DNA from: Candidatus Electrothrix communis
GTDB lineage: Bacteria > Desulfobacterota > Desulfobulbia > Desulfobulbales > Desulfobulbaceae
NCBI GenBank assembly: GCA_030644725.1
Contig: CP130629.1
Coordinates: 3,239,501-3,303,500 of the forward strand
Direction of reading: 5' to 3'
Length of the DNA stretch: 64,000 nucleotides
Below are positions 8,479 through 17,866 of the stretch, piece after piece; positions within the stretch are counted from its first letter, which is position 1; every line of letters begins with the position of its first letter. Position numbers and translations under genes: made by a program. Under the pieces are notes generated by a model. That model searched no databases. It had not been told where the DNA came from and saw only the letters and a program-made list of their open reading frames with translations.

Positions 8479-10662
8479 ATGGGAAAAGATATGAGCAGCA
8501 ATATCTCTCGACAGCTTCTGACAGAGACTGCGGAAACTGTCTTGGCACGTCGTTATTATCTTAAAGATGGGAACGGCAATGTGCTGGAAAATTGGGATTC
8601 CCTCTGTCGACGAGTTGCAGACGCTGTCGCAGCAGTTGACAACGAGTTGGGAGATTATGAGGCTATTCGGGAAGATTTTTTTAATATGATCCACCGCCTC
8701 GATTTTCTGCCCAATTCTCCCTGCCTCATGAATGCTGGAACAGATCTTGGTCAGCTCTCTGCCTGTTTTGTTCTCCCTGTGGATGACTCTATGGATGGAA
8801 TCTTCACCTCTATTCGTAACGGTGCCTTGGTCCATAAAACCGGCGGTGGGACCGGCTATTCTTTTTCCCGGCTTCGCCCAAAAAATTCTGCTGTCCGTTC
8901 CACCCAAGGAGTCGCTTCCGGACCGCTCAGCTTTGCAGCGGTTTTTGATGCCGCCACAGAGACCATCAAGCAAGGTGGGAAACGGCGTGGGGCAAACATG
9001 GGGGTTTTACGGGTTGATCACCCTGATATAATGGGGTTTGTATCTGCCAAAGAAGATCAAGATAAATTTACCAATTTTAATTTCTCTGTGGCAATCACCG
9101 ATGCCTTCATGGATGCGGTTAAAACGAACAGCGATTACGACCTGATTGATCCTTCGGACAACCGAGTTGTGGACTCCTTAAATGCGGCCAAGGTCTTTGG
9201 TAAAATTGTTGATCTTGCTTGGCATAACGGAGAGCCCGGCGTCCTCTTTATTGATGCGGCCAATCGAAGTAATCCAACCCCGCAGCTGGGAGAATTCGAG
9301 GCAACCAATCCTTGTGGTGAACAATGGCTACTTCCCTATGAGTCTTGCAATCTCGGCTCCATCAATCTGGGGCAGTATATCCGCGAGGGTAAGATGGATT
9401 TTGAACGTCTCGGCAAAACCGTGAAAACAGCAGTACGCTTTCTCGATAATGTGATTGACTGTAATCGCTTTCCTATCCCGGAGATTGCTGATATGACACG
9501 AAAGACGAGAAAAATCGGACTTGGTGTTATGGGAATGCATGATATGCTTATCCAGCTGGGACTTCCCTATGGCGGAAAAGAGGGCCGAGAGGCATCAGCC
9601 GAGATAACGCGCTTTATTCGTGAGCAAGCTGAAATGGCTTCTATTGATCTTGCTGAAACAAAAGGGACTTTTCCTGCCTATGATCCAAAGATCAATGATT
9701 ATCCAGCTCGTCGTAACGCCGCCCTGACCTCCATCCAACCCACAGGAACCGTGTCGATGATTGCTGATTGCGCCTCAGGTTGTGAGCCATATTTTTCTGT
9801 GGTTATGGAAAAAAATGTTATGGACGGTGATCGCTTCCTGATGGTCAATAAGCATTTTGAGGCTGTGGCCCGCAAAGAGGGCTTTTTCTCAGATACGCTG
9901 ATGAAGAAAGTTGCCCGTACCGGGACTGTTGTCGGACATGATGAAATTCCTGCAAAATGGCAAAATATCTTCCGCGCTGCCCAAGATATTACCCCGGAGG
10001 AGCATATTCGAATGCAGGGAGCCTTGCAGACCAATGGGGTGGACTCATCCATCAGTAAGACCATCAATCTGCCTGCTTCGGCCAGCAAAGAGGATGTACG
10101 TTTATCCTACATGCTCGGTTTTGAATTGGGCTGTAAAGGGCTGACTGTCTACCGGGACGGTTCCCGTGATTCCCAGGTACTTAATACGGGTAGCTCTGAT
10201 AAGAAAAAGACAGCCACTGTTTCCAGCCAAGGATCTCTTCATAAAAAAGAACTGCCCGATGTTCTCAGTGCGAAGCGCTACCGCCTGAAAGACGCCAACG
10301 GGAACACCATCTATATCATAGTTTGTTTTGGTGAAAATGAGACGCCGATGGAGGTCTTTGCCAAGTTCCCCTTTGATAATCGGGTCGACCTGAAAGACAA
10401 GTCCACCATGTGGACAACTACCTGCCGTCTGGTCTCTCTGGCTTTGCGCTACCAGATTCCCATAGAGGAGATTATCAAACAACTTGATCGCTCCAGCGGA
10501 CATATGCTTGACTTACCCGCCCAGTTGGGTAAACTGCTCAAATCGTTTATGGCCGGAACCCGGAACGGGTTTTCGTCTTCATGCCCGGAATGTCCTGGTG
10601 CCTTAGTCTTTGAAGAAGGCTGCGAGGTCTGCCGGGAATGCGGCTACTCTAAGTGCTCCTGA
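8479..10662 (+). CDS. nrdJ: Adenosylcobalamin-dependent ribonucleotide reductase (class II)
   Basis: A 727-residue class II enzyme that makes deoxyribonucleotides with an adenosylcobalamin radical, independent of oxygen. Seen are [20 protein letters not shown] (first active-site cysteine region), the glycine-rich [13 protein letters not shown] loop, the [18 protein letters not shown] active-site segment and [21 protein letters not shown]-terminal zinc-ribbon-like tail ([22 protein letters not shown]) probably carries the redox-active cysteines that re-reduce the active site. AGGGA lies about 13 bases before the ATG, and a second ATG at 8491 is possible. No other reductase gene is in the window. 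Confidence 0.96.
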   Translation: MGKDMSSNISRQLLTETAETVLARRYYLKDGNGNVLENWDSLCRRVADAVAAVDNELGDYEAIREDFFNMIHRLDFLPNSPCLMNAGTDLGQLSACFVLPVDDSMDGIFTSIRNGALVHKTGGGTGYSFSRLRPKNSAVRSTQGVASGPLSFAAVFDAATETIKQGGKRRGANMGVLRVDHPDIMGFVSAKEDQDKFTNFNFSVAITDAFMDAVKTNSDYDLIDPSDNRVVDSLNAAKVFGKIVDLAWHNGEPGVLFIDAANRSNPTPQLGEFEATNPCGEQWLLPYESCNLGSINLGQYIREGKMDFERLGKTVKTAVRFLDNVIDCNRFPIPEIADMTRKTRKIGLGVMGMHDMLIQLGLPYGGKEGREASAEITRFIREQAEMASIDLAETKGTFPAYDPKINDYPARRNAALTSIQPTGTVSMIADCASGCEPYFSVVMEKNVMDGDRFLMVNKHFEAVARKEGFFSDTLMKKVARTGTVVGHDEIPAKWQNIFRAAQDITPEEHIRMQGALQTNGVDSSISKTINLPASASKEDVRLSYMLGFELGCKGLTVYRDGSRDSQVLNTGSSDKKKTATVSSQGSLHKKELPDVLSAKRYRLKDANGNTIYIIVCFGENETPMEVFAKFPFDNRVDLKDKSTMWTTTCRLVSLALRYQIPIEEIIKQLDRSSGHMLDLPAQLGKLLKSFMAGTRNGFSSSCPECPGALVFEEGCEVCRECGYSKCS

Positions 10663-10707
10663 TAGAGCTGTGAAATCTTTGAGGGCAAAAAAGTAACCTG
10701 AATAACT

Positions 10708-11229
10708 ATGGCGAAAATACAGAGAAATCAGTCTTGCCCCTGCGGATCTGGGAAAAAACACAAACATTGTTGTTTAATCCTGCACCAAGCCGGACACTCC
10801 CCCTCTCCCATGCAGCAGATGAAGGTCTCTTTATTGGGAGAGATAGCTAAAATTCAGCGAGATGCTGCTGAGTTCAAAGCCCGGGTTTATCAACTCGGTG
10901 TCTTTATTTTTTTCAGCATGGAAAATGGAGACGCCTGGGTGCTGGAGGTAACAGACAGTGATGCAGTTCAGGTGGCAAACCAAGGGCAGGCGCATAAACC
11001 GCCGGTGACGGAAGATAAAGAGCGGATAGTGGTGGACTGGAGTCATAATTTTGCCCTTCAGGATAAACGTCTTTTTATGACAGGGTATAGCGATGGGACG
11101 GAGCAAGAAATTCTTGCAGCTCCGACCCAGCAGATCAATGCTGCTCTTCGCAGAATCATGAAGCAGTATCCCAAAGAACTGCTGAATAAGATTCATATAC
11201 GTGACGAGGAAGACATAGCATCTGCCTAG
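10708..11229 (+). CDS. SEC-C zinc-motif protein of unknown function
   Basis: A 173-residue protein. Residues 1-25 hold a SEC-C motif (CPCGSGKKHKHCC), a zinc-binding module also found at the SecA C-terminus and in stand-alone proteins. The remaining 150 residues have mixed alpha/beta character (an LEVTDSDAVQVAN strand region, then IVVDWSHNFALQDKRLF), and I do not recognise a family. It lies 45 bp after nrdJ and could be the last gene of that unit. Cytosolic. Confidence 0.75.
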   Translation: MAKIQRNQSCPCGSGKKHKHCCLILHQAGHSPSPMQQMKVSLLGEIAKIQRDAAEFKARVYQLGVFIFFSMENGDAWVLEVTDSDAVQVANQGQAHKPPVTEDKERIVVDWSHNFALQDKRLFMTGYSDGTEQEILAAPTQQINAALRRIMKQYPKELLNKIHIRDEEDIASA

Positions 11230-11329
11230 CTCTTCTTTGATGATCCTCTGCCACACAGGATGGCTGCCCCTCCTTCCAAATATTTCGAAAAATGATGTTG
11301 AAAGCAGGAGCAGTAAAAAACAACTTGAT

Positions 11330-11335
11330 TATAAT
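11330..11335 (+). promoter_or_regulatory. Candidate -10 element of the acyl-lipid operon
   Basis: A perfect TATAAT lies 27 bases before the first ACP start codon, in the only gap longer than 100 bases near the head of the 13-gene cluster. No good -35 hexamer is found at standard spacing, so the call is weak and an activator-dependent promoter is possible. Confidence 0.3.
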
Positions 11336-11362
11336 TGAAAATTTTTTAGCGACTGACATATT

Positions 11363-11620
11363 ATGACCAGAGATGAATTGCAAGAACGTATCATAAGGAT
11401 TCTGACAGAGGATTTTGAGTTTGAAAATCCCGGCTTGAATGATAATCTCCGCGATGTTCATAATTTCGACAGCATTGATGCCATTGAGTTGCTTGGCAAA
11501 ATAGAACTTATCCTGGAAACTACCCTCACCAGAGAGGAAAAAGAACAGGCTATGGAGATCAGGACGATCAATGATATTCTTGATTATATAGAAAAAATAA
11601 TCCGTTTTCGTGCCGAATAA
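11363..11620 (+). CDS. Acyl carrier protein (first of two)
   Basis: An 85-residue acidic four-helix carrier protein. The phosphopantetheine attachment serine is S37 in NFDSIDAIEL, and helix III (TREEKEQAMEIRTINDILDYI) is present. It differs from a housekeeping AcpP, which has GADSLDTVEL at this site. It opens the ketosynthase/radical SAM operon, 33 bp before the first ketosynthase, and likely carries the growing chain of that pathway. A second, distinct ACP lies at 16533-16799, so two carriers may serve different stages. Confidence 0.92.
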   Translation: MTRDELQERIIRILTEDFEFENPGLNDNLRDVHNFDSIDAIELLGKIELILETTLTREEKEQAMEIRTINDILDYIEKIIRFRAE

Positions 11621-11653
11621 CTCTCCTCTTCCTTTCTTACCTATCTTATCCTC

Positions 11654-12907
11654 ATGACAAGACGCGTCGTCATCACCGCCTGTTCCGCAATTACGCCCAT
11701 CGGCTACGGTAAAGATGAAATTGTAAAGAATCTCAGGCAGGGCAAATCCGGGGTAGCCCCGCTTCGTGATGATGGCCTGCTGAGCGGGCATATCCACTCC
11801 CGCGTCTTTGGGACTGTGAGCTACCCCATCGAATACGATTTTCAGCGCTATTATCGCAAAACCATGGGGCCAGTGGCCTATTATGCCTGTCAGGTGGCTA
11901 AAGATGTATTGGCACAGTCTGGATTAGACGAAGAGTTTATCACCTCCGGTCGCCTCGGGGTCGCATTCGGTTCAACCCACGGCAGCCCCACAGTTCAGCG
12001 TGATATCTACAAGACGTTTTTCAACGAATGCGACACTAAACTCTCCTCCATCGGTGCGGTGGATTATCTCCGTTCCATGGTGCATACCACAGCGGTCAAT
12101 ATCACCCGAATGTTCGGCATCACCGGGCGGGTTATCTCCTCATCCACGGCCTGCACCACCAGCAGCCAATCCATCGGCTACGGATATGAGGCCGTTAAAT
12201 TCGGTATGCAGGATGCCATGCTCTGCGGCGGAGCGGATGAGTACGACACCACCACGGTGGCAGTATTTGATAATTTGCTGGCCTGCTCTGTAAAGTATAA
12301 CGACACCCCGGAATGTACACCAAGGCCTTTTGACAGCAAACGGGATGGCTTGGTTGTCGGGGAAGGCGGCGGTGCCGTGATGCTGGAGGAATACGAGTTC
12401 GCCAAAAAACGCGGCGCAACCATCTTAGGAGAAATCATCGGCTTTGCCTGCAATAATAACGGCGGCGATCTTATCCTTCCCAACCATAAAGGCATTGAAG
12501 CAACCCTGCGCCTTGCCCTTGATAATGCAGCAATCACCCCGGATGCTGTGGATTTTATCAGTGCCCATGCCACAGCGACCAAGATGGGGGATGTCATTGA
12601 GGCCCAGGCCACGCATTCCGTGTACGGCGACAGACCGCTTGTCAGCGGCCTGAAAAGTTACATGGGCCATACCATGGCAACCTGTGGGGTCATTGAGTTG
12701 ATTCTGACCCTCTACATGATGGAACAGGGATTTGTTGCTCCCACCCTAAATCTGGATGAGGTGGACGAACGCTGTGCCATGCTCCGCCATTGCCGAGAAA
12801 TCACAGAAACCGAAATCCAAACAGCGGCTATTCAAAATTTTGCCTTCGGCGGAGTGAATACCTGTGTGTTGGTAAAAAATGGAGACAGTGTTGAGCCGGG
12901 GCATTGA
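11654..12907 (+). CDS. Beta-ketoacyl-ACP synthase, FabF-like (KS1)
   Basis: A 417-residue thiolase-fold condensing enzyme. The complete Cys-His-His triad is visible: C167 in SSSTACTTSSQS, H305 in ISAHATATKMGD and H339 in SYMGHTMATCG. It is therefore predicted to be catalytically competent, not a chain-length-factor-like inactive partner. It elongates or initiates an ACP-bound chain by decarboxylative condensation. The C-terminal signature AFGGVNTCVLVK is present. It overlaps the next gene by 29 bases. Sequence differs considerably from KS2 and KS3 in this operon, suggesting separate roles. Confidence 0.94.
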   Translation: MTRRVVITACSAITPIGYGKDEIVKNLRQGKSGVAPLRDDGLLSGHIHSRVFGTVSYPIEYDFQRYYRKTMGPVAYYACQVAKDVLAQSGLDEEFITSGRLGVAFGSTHGSPTVQRDIYKTFFNECDTKLSSIGAVDYLRSMVHTTAVNITRMFGITGRVISSSTACTTSSQSIGYGYEAVKFGMQDAMLCGGADEYDTTTVAVFDNLLACSVKYNDTPECTPRPFDSKRDGLVVGEGGGAVMLEEYEFAKKRGATILGEIIGFACNNNGGDLILPNHKGIEATLRLALDNAAITPDAVDFISAHATATKMGDVIEAQATHSVYGDRPLVSGLKSYMGHTMATCGVIELILTLYMMEQGFVAPTLNLDEVDERCAMLRHCREITETEIQTAAIQNFAFGGVNTCVLVKNGDSVEPGH

Positions 12908-13628
12908 CTTCTGCATAACTCTTGTTTACTGGGCCTGGTTTCTCTTCGGCTTCCTTTTCTTTTTTATCTGGCGATATCTTGCTGCGGCCCTGTTTGCCCA
13001 GGATACAGAGATCGCCTTCCAGCGACTGAACAGCCGTTTCTTTCAAATCCTTCTTAGTATCATCCGGCGAACTGCTCCAGGACAAAAAATACTGATTGAT
13101 GACGAGGTGGCGAATATTCGTTCCTCTGTGATTATCTGCAATCATCTTTCCTACCTGGACCCTCTGCTCCTTATCTCCCTCTATCCCCGCCAGCGAACCA
13201 TTGTCAAGCCTCGCTTTTTCATGATGCCGATTTTTGGTCAACTCGTTGCCAAATCAGGGTATCTGCCAGGTGAAGGGGCAGGGCGATTCTCCCGGCTCAT
13301 GGTCCGCCAGATGGATAGTATGCCGGAATATCTGCGAGCAGGAGGTAATCTCTTTGTCTTTCCCGAAGGAACACGGAGCCGCGATGGAAAGGCTGGCACC
13401 ATGCAGAAGGGGGCAATAAAAATCGCCCGGCTCATCGGTGCTCCTGTTTATCTCCTCCATGTGCAAAATACGGATAAACTCTTTCCCCCGGGAAAATTTC
13501 TCTTTGCAACACAAAGGAAAAATACAGTCACCCTTAAGGTGCTGGAACGGATAGAGACCGACGACTCATCCCCGCCTTCCACAGCAGAACTCATGCAACA
13601 GATAGAGGAGGCCTACCACAGCGCATAA
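12879..13628 (+). CDS. PlsC-type 1-acylglycerol-3-phosphate acyltransferase
   Basis: A 249-residue acyltransferase of the LPLAT family. An N-terminal hydrophobic segment (CITLVYWAWFLFGFLFFFI) anchors it in the membrane. The catalytic NHLSYLD (NHx4D) lies near residue 88 and the substrate-binding FPEGTRSRDG near 165. Its place in the operon suggests it moves the special acyl chain from ACP to a glycerolipid or another alcohol. The start is inside KS1, an arrangement typical of translational coupling. It could be a specialised paralogue of the housekeeping PlsC, and the acceptor is unknown. Confidence 0.9.
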   Translation: METVLSRGIDFCITLVYWAWFLFGFLFFFIWRYLAAALFAQDTEIAFQRLNSRFFQILLSIIRRTAPGQKILIDDEVANIRSSVIICNHLSYLDPLLLISLYPRQRTIVKPRFFMMPIFGQLVAKSGYLPGEGAGRFSRLMVRQMDSMPEYLRAGGNLFVFPEGTRSRDGKAGTMQKGAIKIARLIGAPVYLLHVQNTDKLFPPGKFLFATQRKNTVTLKVLERIETDDSSPPSTAELMQQIEEAYHSA

Positions 13629-13630
13629 TC

Positions 13631-15127
13631 ATGAAGGTTATTTTGATATCCATGCCCGATGTTGCGCCGATTCTCATCCATGAAGCGGCCCTTCATCTGC
13701 CTAATCACGGCATCGCCAGTGTGGGAGGGAATATTGATTCTGAGCATGAGGTATTGCTTATTGATTTGGTGCGCAAACGCCGCTCAATCAGAAAGTATCT
13801 GACCAAGGTCATTGAAAAAATAAAACCAGATCTTGTCGGACTTTCAGCCATGGCCTGGCAGTATGACACCTGTATTCGGATAGCCCGACTGATCAAAAGC
13901 CTGCTGCCCGAGGTCAAAATTGTTATTGGCGGTTATCATGCCACCCTCATGCATGAGGAAATAGCAACCTCCCAAGAAGCACAAGTACTTGATTTTATGA
14001 TCCGGGGCGAAGGGGAGGAGGCCTGCCGTCGTTTGGTCAACGCCCTTGCTGGTCAAGATGAGCTGGCAGGCATCCCCTCGCTCTCCTATAAAAAGGACGA
14101 GGAGTTTGTCCATAATCCCAGAGGGGAAAACCTGGATCTCAGCACCTTGAAGTTGCCTATCCGTGATAAGCGTCGCTTGACCTGGGGCTATCATATGGTG
14201 CATTCCAAGATTGAGGTGATTGAGACCTCGCGGGGCTGTACCCGATCATGCAATTTTTGCTCAATGAAGCATATGTATGGGCGCAGTTTCAGAGTCTTTC
14301 CCATTGAGCGCGTTTTGCAGGATATCGACGACATCTATTTTAGGAAAAAAACGCGCTGCATCTTTATCACGGATGATAATATCGTCCTGAATCAGGCCCG
14401 GCTCATGGCGCTCTGTGATGCAATCATGGCCAGGGCGTACAAAGGGCTGAAGCTCTTTGTACAGGCGGACTGTATTTCCATAGCAAAGAATGAAGAGATG
14501 GTGGCCAAAATGGCAGCAGCAGGCTTTGCCTCTGTCTTTCTCGGTATTGAAAATGTCTCACGAAAGAATTTGAGCACGGCCTGTAAAGGTGATATTATTG
14601 CTTCGGCAAAAAAGGCGGTTGAAAACTGCCATAAATATGGGATAATGGTTATTGGCGGCCTGATATTCGGATTTCCTGAAGATACAGAGGTGTCTATCAA
14701 GGAAAATTATGAATTTTTCAAGGACCTTCAGTGCGATGCTGCGTATTGCCAGATTCTGACCCCGTATCCAAAAACTGGGATCCGTGAGCATCTTCTTGAA
14801 CAGGGACTGGTCACAAATCCAGCGGACTATAAAAAATACAATGGGTTATGGGCCAATGTGCGGACAAAATATTTAGATTCGGCTCAACTCCACTATCAGT
14901 TTTGGTATCAGCGGCAGGTCGTGCTGAGCTGGTGGAATCCCTCATCACAGGCGGGAAAGCAGGATTGGCTGTGGATATTCATCTGGCGTTTCCTGTTTAA
15001 ACCCTTTTTGAAACTCCGCTATGTACTGCAATTTAAAAAAGACGATTGGACAGATCGTTATCAACAGGAGGTCAAGCGCTTGAATCGAATGAACAGGTTT
15101 GCTGATCTTGAAGAGTTCGGAGAATAA
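13631..15127 (+). CDS. B12-binding-domain radical SAM protein
   Basis: A 498-residue protein. Residues 1-145 form a cobalamin-binding-like Rossmann domain (VILISMPD, IVIGGYHATLMHEE, DFMIRGEGEEA). The radical SAM core follows with C203, C207 and C210 in RGCTRSCNFC, then GLIFGFPEDTE near 345. Related class B enzymes methylate or rearrange unactivated carbons (hopanoid, bacteriochlorophyll and fosfomycin pathways are known examples). The substrate here is probably the ACP-bound chain, which is inference from context. The gene starts 2 bases after the acyltransferase stop, and its last base is the first base of the next ATG. Confidence 0.92.
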   Translation: MKVILISMPDVAPILIHEAALHLPNHGIASVGGNIDSEHEVLLIDLVRKRRSIRKYLTKVIEKIKPDLVGLSAMAWQYDTCIRIARLIKSLLPEVKIVIGGYHATLMHEEIATSQEAQVLDFMIRGEGEEACRRLVNALAGQDELAGIPSLSYKKDEEFVHNPRGENLDLSTLKLPIRDKRRLTWGYHMVHSKIEVIETSRGCTRSCNFCSMKHMYGRSFRVFPIERVLQDIDDIYFRKKTRCIFITDDNIVLNQARLMALCDAIMARAYKGLKLFVQADCISIAKNEEMVAKMAAAGFASVFLGIENVSRKNLSTACKGDIIASAKKAVENCHKYGIMVIGGLIFGFPEDTEVSIKENYEFFKDLQCDAAYCQILTPYPKTGIREHLLEQGLVTNPADYKKYNGLWANVRTKYLDSAQLHYQFWYQRQVVLSWWNPSSQAGKQDWLWIFIWRFLFKPFLKLRYVLQFKKDDWTDRYQQEVKRLNRMNRFADLEEFGE

Positions 15128-16167
15128 TGCAAAAGACGTACAACCTTGAATTTACAGAGCAGGAGGTTCGCGAGGCGGTTGCCGCCAATCAGCTGCTTTC
15201 CATGGAAATCGAGTTCAGCCGGGTCTGTAACTTCCGCTGCTCCTACTGTTATGTCGAAGGTAAGGAGATCTGGGAGAATGAACTCTCGGAGGAAGAGATT
15301 AAGGGCGTTATTCTCCAAGCAAAGGAACTGGGGGCCCGCAAAATTATTATCTTGGGCGGAGAGCCCTCTATCTATCCCTATCTTGCCGAAATGCTCCGTT
15401 TCCTCGGACAGGAGGGTTTAGAGGTAGAGATGTTTACCAACGGTTCTGGGATTGATCAGGAATTGGCAACGGTGCTAGCTCAAGAAAAGGTACGTGTTGC
15501 CCTGAAACTGAATTCACAGAACGAGGCTCTTCAGGATAAACTGGCTGGTAAAAAAGGCGCTCATCAGGCTATCCACAGGGCCTTGAGCTTTCTGCGTGAA
15601 GCAGGATATCCCGGTGAAGATCTTTATCTGGCCATGAGCACGGTCATTTGCCGTCAAAATATCGAAGAACTCCCGGCAATCTGGCAATGGTTGCGGGAGC
15701 AGGATATCGAGCCGCTTTTTGAAGTGCTTACTCCCCAGGCTAATGCCTCTGAAAACACCTGGCTTGGGGTTGAACCGGAAGAGCTCAGGAATCTCTTTAC
15801 CAAATTGGCAGCTCTTGATCAGGAAAAATTCGGTCGCGATTGGGAGCCTCAGCCGCCGCTGGTGGGCAACCGATGTATGCGGCATCAGGTTTCCTGCTTG
15901 GTTACCTCGAACGGAGATGTTATGCCCTGTGTCGGGGTGACCATTTCCCTGGGAAATATTCGTAACAGATCGCTTGCCCATATTCTTCATAATAGCGAAG
16001 AAATACGAAATCTAAAAAATTATCGGGAGACCATAAAAGGGGCCTGCCGAACCTGCGAAAAGGCGGAAGAGTGCTACGGCTGCCGGGGCGCAGCCTATCA
16101 ACTCACTGGGGACTATCTTGCCTCCGACCCAACCTGCTGGCGTAACGCCACATTGACAAAATGTTAA
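15127..16167 (+). CDS. Radical SAM protein with SPASM-like C-terminus
   Basis: A 346-residue protein. The [4Fe-4S]-SAM motif CNFRCSYC has cysteines at 34, 38 and 41, followed by the glycine-rich IIILGGEPSIYP. The C-terminal third has a cysteine-rich auxiliary-cluster region: C..HQVSC, VMPCVGV, then CRTCEKAEECYGCRG and a final DPTC. SPASM proteins usually modify peptides, but other members act on small molecules. With no precursor peptide visible, the acyl chain or another lipid intermediate is the more likely substrate. Coupled to the upstream gene by a TAATG overlap. Confidence 0.9.
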   Translation: MQKTYNLEFTEQEVREAVAANQLLSMEIEFSRVCNFRCSYCYVEGKEIWENELSEEEIKGVILQAKELGARKIIILGGEPSIYPYLAEMLRFLGQEGLEVEMFTNGSGIDQELATVLAQEKVRVALKLNSQNEALQDKLAGKKGAHQAIHRALSFLREAGYPGEDLYLAMSTVICRQNIEELPAIWQWLREQDIEPLFEVLTPQANASENTWLGVEPEELRNLFTKLAALDQEKFGRDWEPQPPLVGNRCMRHQVSCLVTSNGDVMPCVGVTISLGNIRNRSLAHILHNSEEIRNLKNYRETIKGACRTCEKAEECYGCRGAAYQLTGDYLASDPTCWRNATLTKC

Positions 16168-16192
16168 GACCGGGTATTATTGTTTTCATCTC

Positions 16193-16501
16193 ATGGAAAA
16201 GATCGTGCAGAAATCCATAAAGGTTGTCGAGAACTCTTCGTGGTTCTCCGGCCATTTTCCCGACAATCCCATTTTTCCGGGAATTGCCCAGCTGGAACTG
16301 ATTGTCAAGCTGGTTTCTGAGGCAACAGGAACGCCGTTAAAGCTGATTGGGATGAGCAGAGTCAAGTTCAGAAAAATTGTTCAGCCTGGTGATCTGTTGG
16401 ATATTCAGGTTGCGCCGGGTACGAAAAAAGACCAATATACATTCAGGATTGTCGGTGACAATGAAGATGTATGCTCCGGCAGCATCTTTCTCTCTCGATA
16501 A
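16193..16501 (+). CDS. FabZ/ApeI-like hotdog dehydratase
   Basis: A 102-residue single hotdog protein. The FabZ signature FSGHFPDNPIFPGIAQLELI holds the catalytic His (GHFP) and a Glu in QLELI at the family position. It is about 40 residues shorter than FabZ, like the short dehydratases of aryl-polyene clusters. It is predicted to remove water from 3-hydroxyacyl-ACP to give a trans-2-enoyl chain. It is one of two dehydratase-type proteins in the operon (the other at 21868-22689), while no ketoreductase is encoded. Confidence 0.85.
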   Translation: MEKIVQKSIKVVENSSWFSGHFPDNPIFPGIAQLELIVKLVSEATGTPLKLIGMSRVKFRKIVQPGDLLDIQVAPGTKKDQYTFRIVGDNEDVCSGSIFLSR

Positions 16502-16532
16502 TATTAATAATATATAACCATATAGCGGATGC

Positions 16533-16799
16533 ATGAGTAACGACCTTAACACAACTGTCATTCGGGTTGCTGAAATCCTCATTAACGAACTCAAGCTTGA
16601 GGACGTGACCCCGGAAGCCTTTGACGCTGATTTGGATTTGGTGGATGAGGTAGGAATTGATTCAATGGATCTGGCCACAGTCGCCTTGGTGCTTCGGGAT
16701 GAATACGGGATTCGGATAGATGAAGATGATTATCCCAAGTTGACCACCGTGCGCATTATTGGCCAATACATCATTGATAAGCTGAACAGCGACGAATAG
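16533..16799 (+). CDS. Acyl carrier protein (second of two)
   Basis: An 88-residue acyl carrier protein with phosphopantetheine serine S44 in EVGIDSMDLATV. It has the usual acidic helix II and a YPKLTTVRIIGQYI helix IV region. It differs from the ACP at 11363 in both the serine motif and the surrounding helices, so it is not a recent duplicate. Its stop codon abuts the ATG of the following radical SAM gene with no intervening base, indicating tight coupling. Confidence 0.92.
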   Translation: MSNDLNTTVIRVAEILINELKLEDVTPEAFDADLDLVDEVGIDSMDLATVALVLRDEYGIRIDEDDYPKLTTVRIIGQYIIDKLNSDE

Positions 16800-17852
16800 A
16801 TGGCTGCCCAACAAGAGTATAAATTCTCTGATATCATAGCGGATCCGGCAATTAAAGAACGCTGGGAAAAGGTTCGTAAGTATTTTTTTCTCCGCGAATC
16901 CACCTATGATATGACCAACCGTTGCAATGTCCGCTGCGAGGGATGTTATTATTATAACGGGGAAAAGCAGTTTGCCCAAGAGGTCAAAGACGAACAGGCC
17001 TGGCAACAGCTTTTTGAAGCGGAAAAGGAGCGGGGTATCACCTTTGTCGTCCTGGCAGGGGCAGAGCCCTCGCTGGTGCCGGAACTTTGTGCTGCTGCCT
17101 ACCGGGTCATTCCACATGGGGCCATTGCTAGCAACGGGCTCAAGCCTATCTCTAAGGAGATAGATTACCGTATTCACCTCTCGGTCTGGGGCAATGATCA
17201 GACCAGCAAGGCTGTGCGCAAGGCCCCAGATATGCTGGCCCGCCAGATGGAAAACTATGCCGGTGACCCTCGGGCGGTCTTTGTCTACACCTTTACCTCG
17301 GAAAATATTGACGACGCTAAGGAAGTCACCGAGCTACTGGCGAAGAACGATCAGCAGATCACCTTTAATATGTTTTCCGCCCCGGTGGGGTATGACGGTC
17401 ATCTCCGCCATACCGCCGAGACCTTAGCAAAGACCCGGGCGATCATGGGCGAGCTGCTGACAGAATATCCGCAGACCGTGCTCTTTTCCCCCTATAATAT
17501 TGTCGCCCATACCCATGAGCAGGGCCTGCATGATCTCTTTTCCTGTCCTTATCCCCGGATGAACCCTTCCTCCGCCATCGGTCTTGGTCGTTCTTTCCGA
17601 CAATATCGCACAGACTTGCAATGGGACCGTGATGCAGCCTGCTGTGTCCCGGATACGGACTGCGCAGACTGCCGTCATTATGCAGCGGGCAGCGCAGTGG
17701 TTACGGCCAGGATGTATCGTCATGCCACCGACCCTACGACTTTTTCGGCCTGGCTTGATTATGTGGACACCTACCTCAGTGTTTGGGTCAAGGGGTATGA
17801 GAAGGGAGCGAATCTCTGCCCAACCCTTACCAATCCGCCTTCAAATACTTAG
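16800..17852 (+). CDS. Radical SAM protein (paralogue pair, first)
   Basis: A 350-residue protein. CNVRCEGC places the cluster cysteines at 42, 46 and 49 after the TYDMTNR lead-in. VVLAGAEPSLVPEL is the GGE-like segment, with Ala replacing the second Gly. A C-terminal cysteine patch (DAACCVPDTDCADCRHYA) could bind an auxiliary cluster. It shares layout and many motifs with the next gene: TNRCN, an ATNG/ASNG segment, LSVWG/LSLWG, and a CC..D..C..C tail. The two look like an ancient duplication that may act as a heteromeric or sequential pair. Substrate unknown. Confidence 0.88.
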   Translation: MAAQQEYKFSDIIADPAIKERWEKVRKYFFLRESTYDMTNRCNVRCEGCYYYNGEKQFAQEVKDEQAWQQLFEAEKERGITFVVLAGAEPSLVPELCAAAYRVIPHGAIASNGLKPISKEIDYRIHLSVWGNDQTSKAVRKAPDMLARQMENYAGDPRAVFVYTFTSENIDDAKEVTELLAKNDQQITFNMFSAPVGYDGHLRHTAETLAKTRAIMGELLTEYPQTVLFSPYNIVAHTHEQGLHDLFSCPYPRMNPSSAIGLGRSFRQYRTDLQWDRDAACCVPDTDCADCRHYAAGSAVVTARMYRHATDPTTFSAWLDYVDTYLSVWVKGYEKGANLCPTLTNPPSNT

Positions 17853-17866
17853 TAAAATTTTCCATT

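Noticed and set aside
11156-11797. A 213-codon minus-strand frame across the ACP and KS1 starts
   Set aside because: It overlaps an obvious acyl carrier protein and has no recognisable product.
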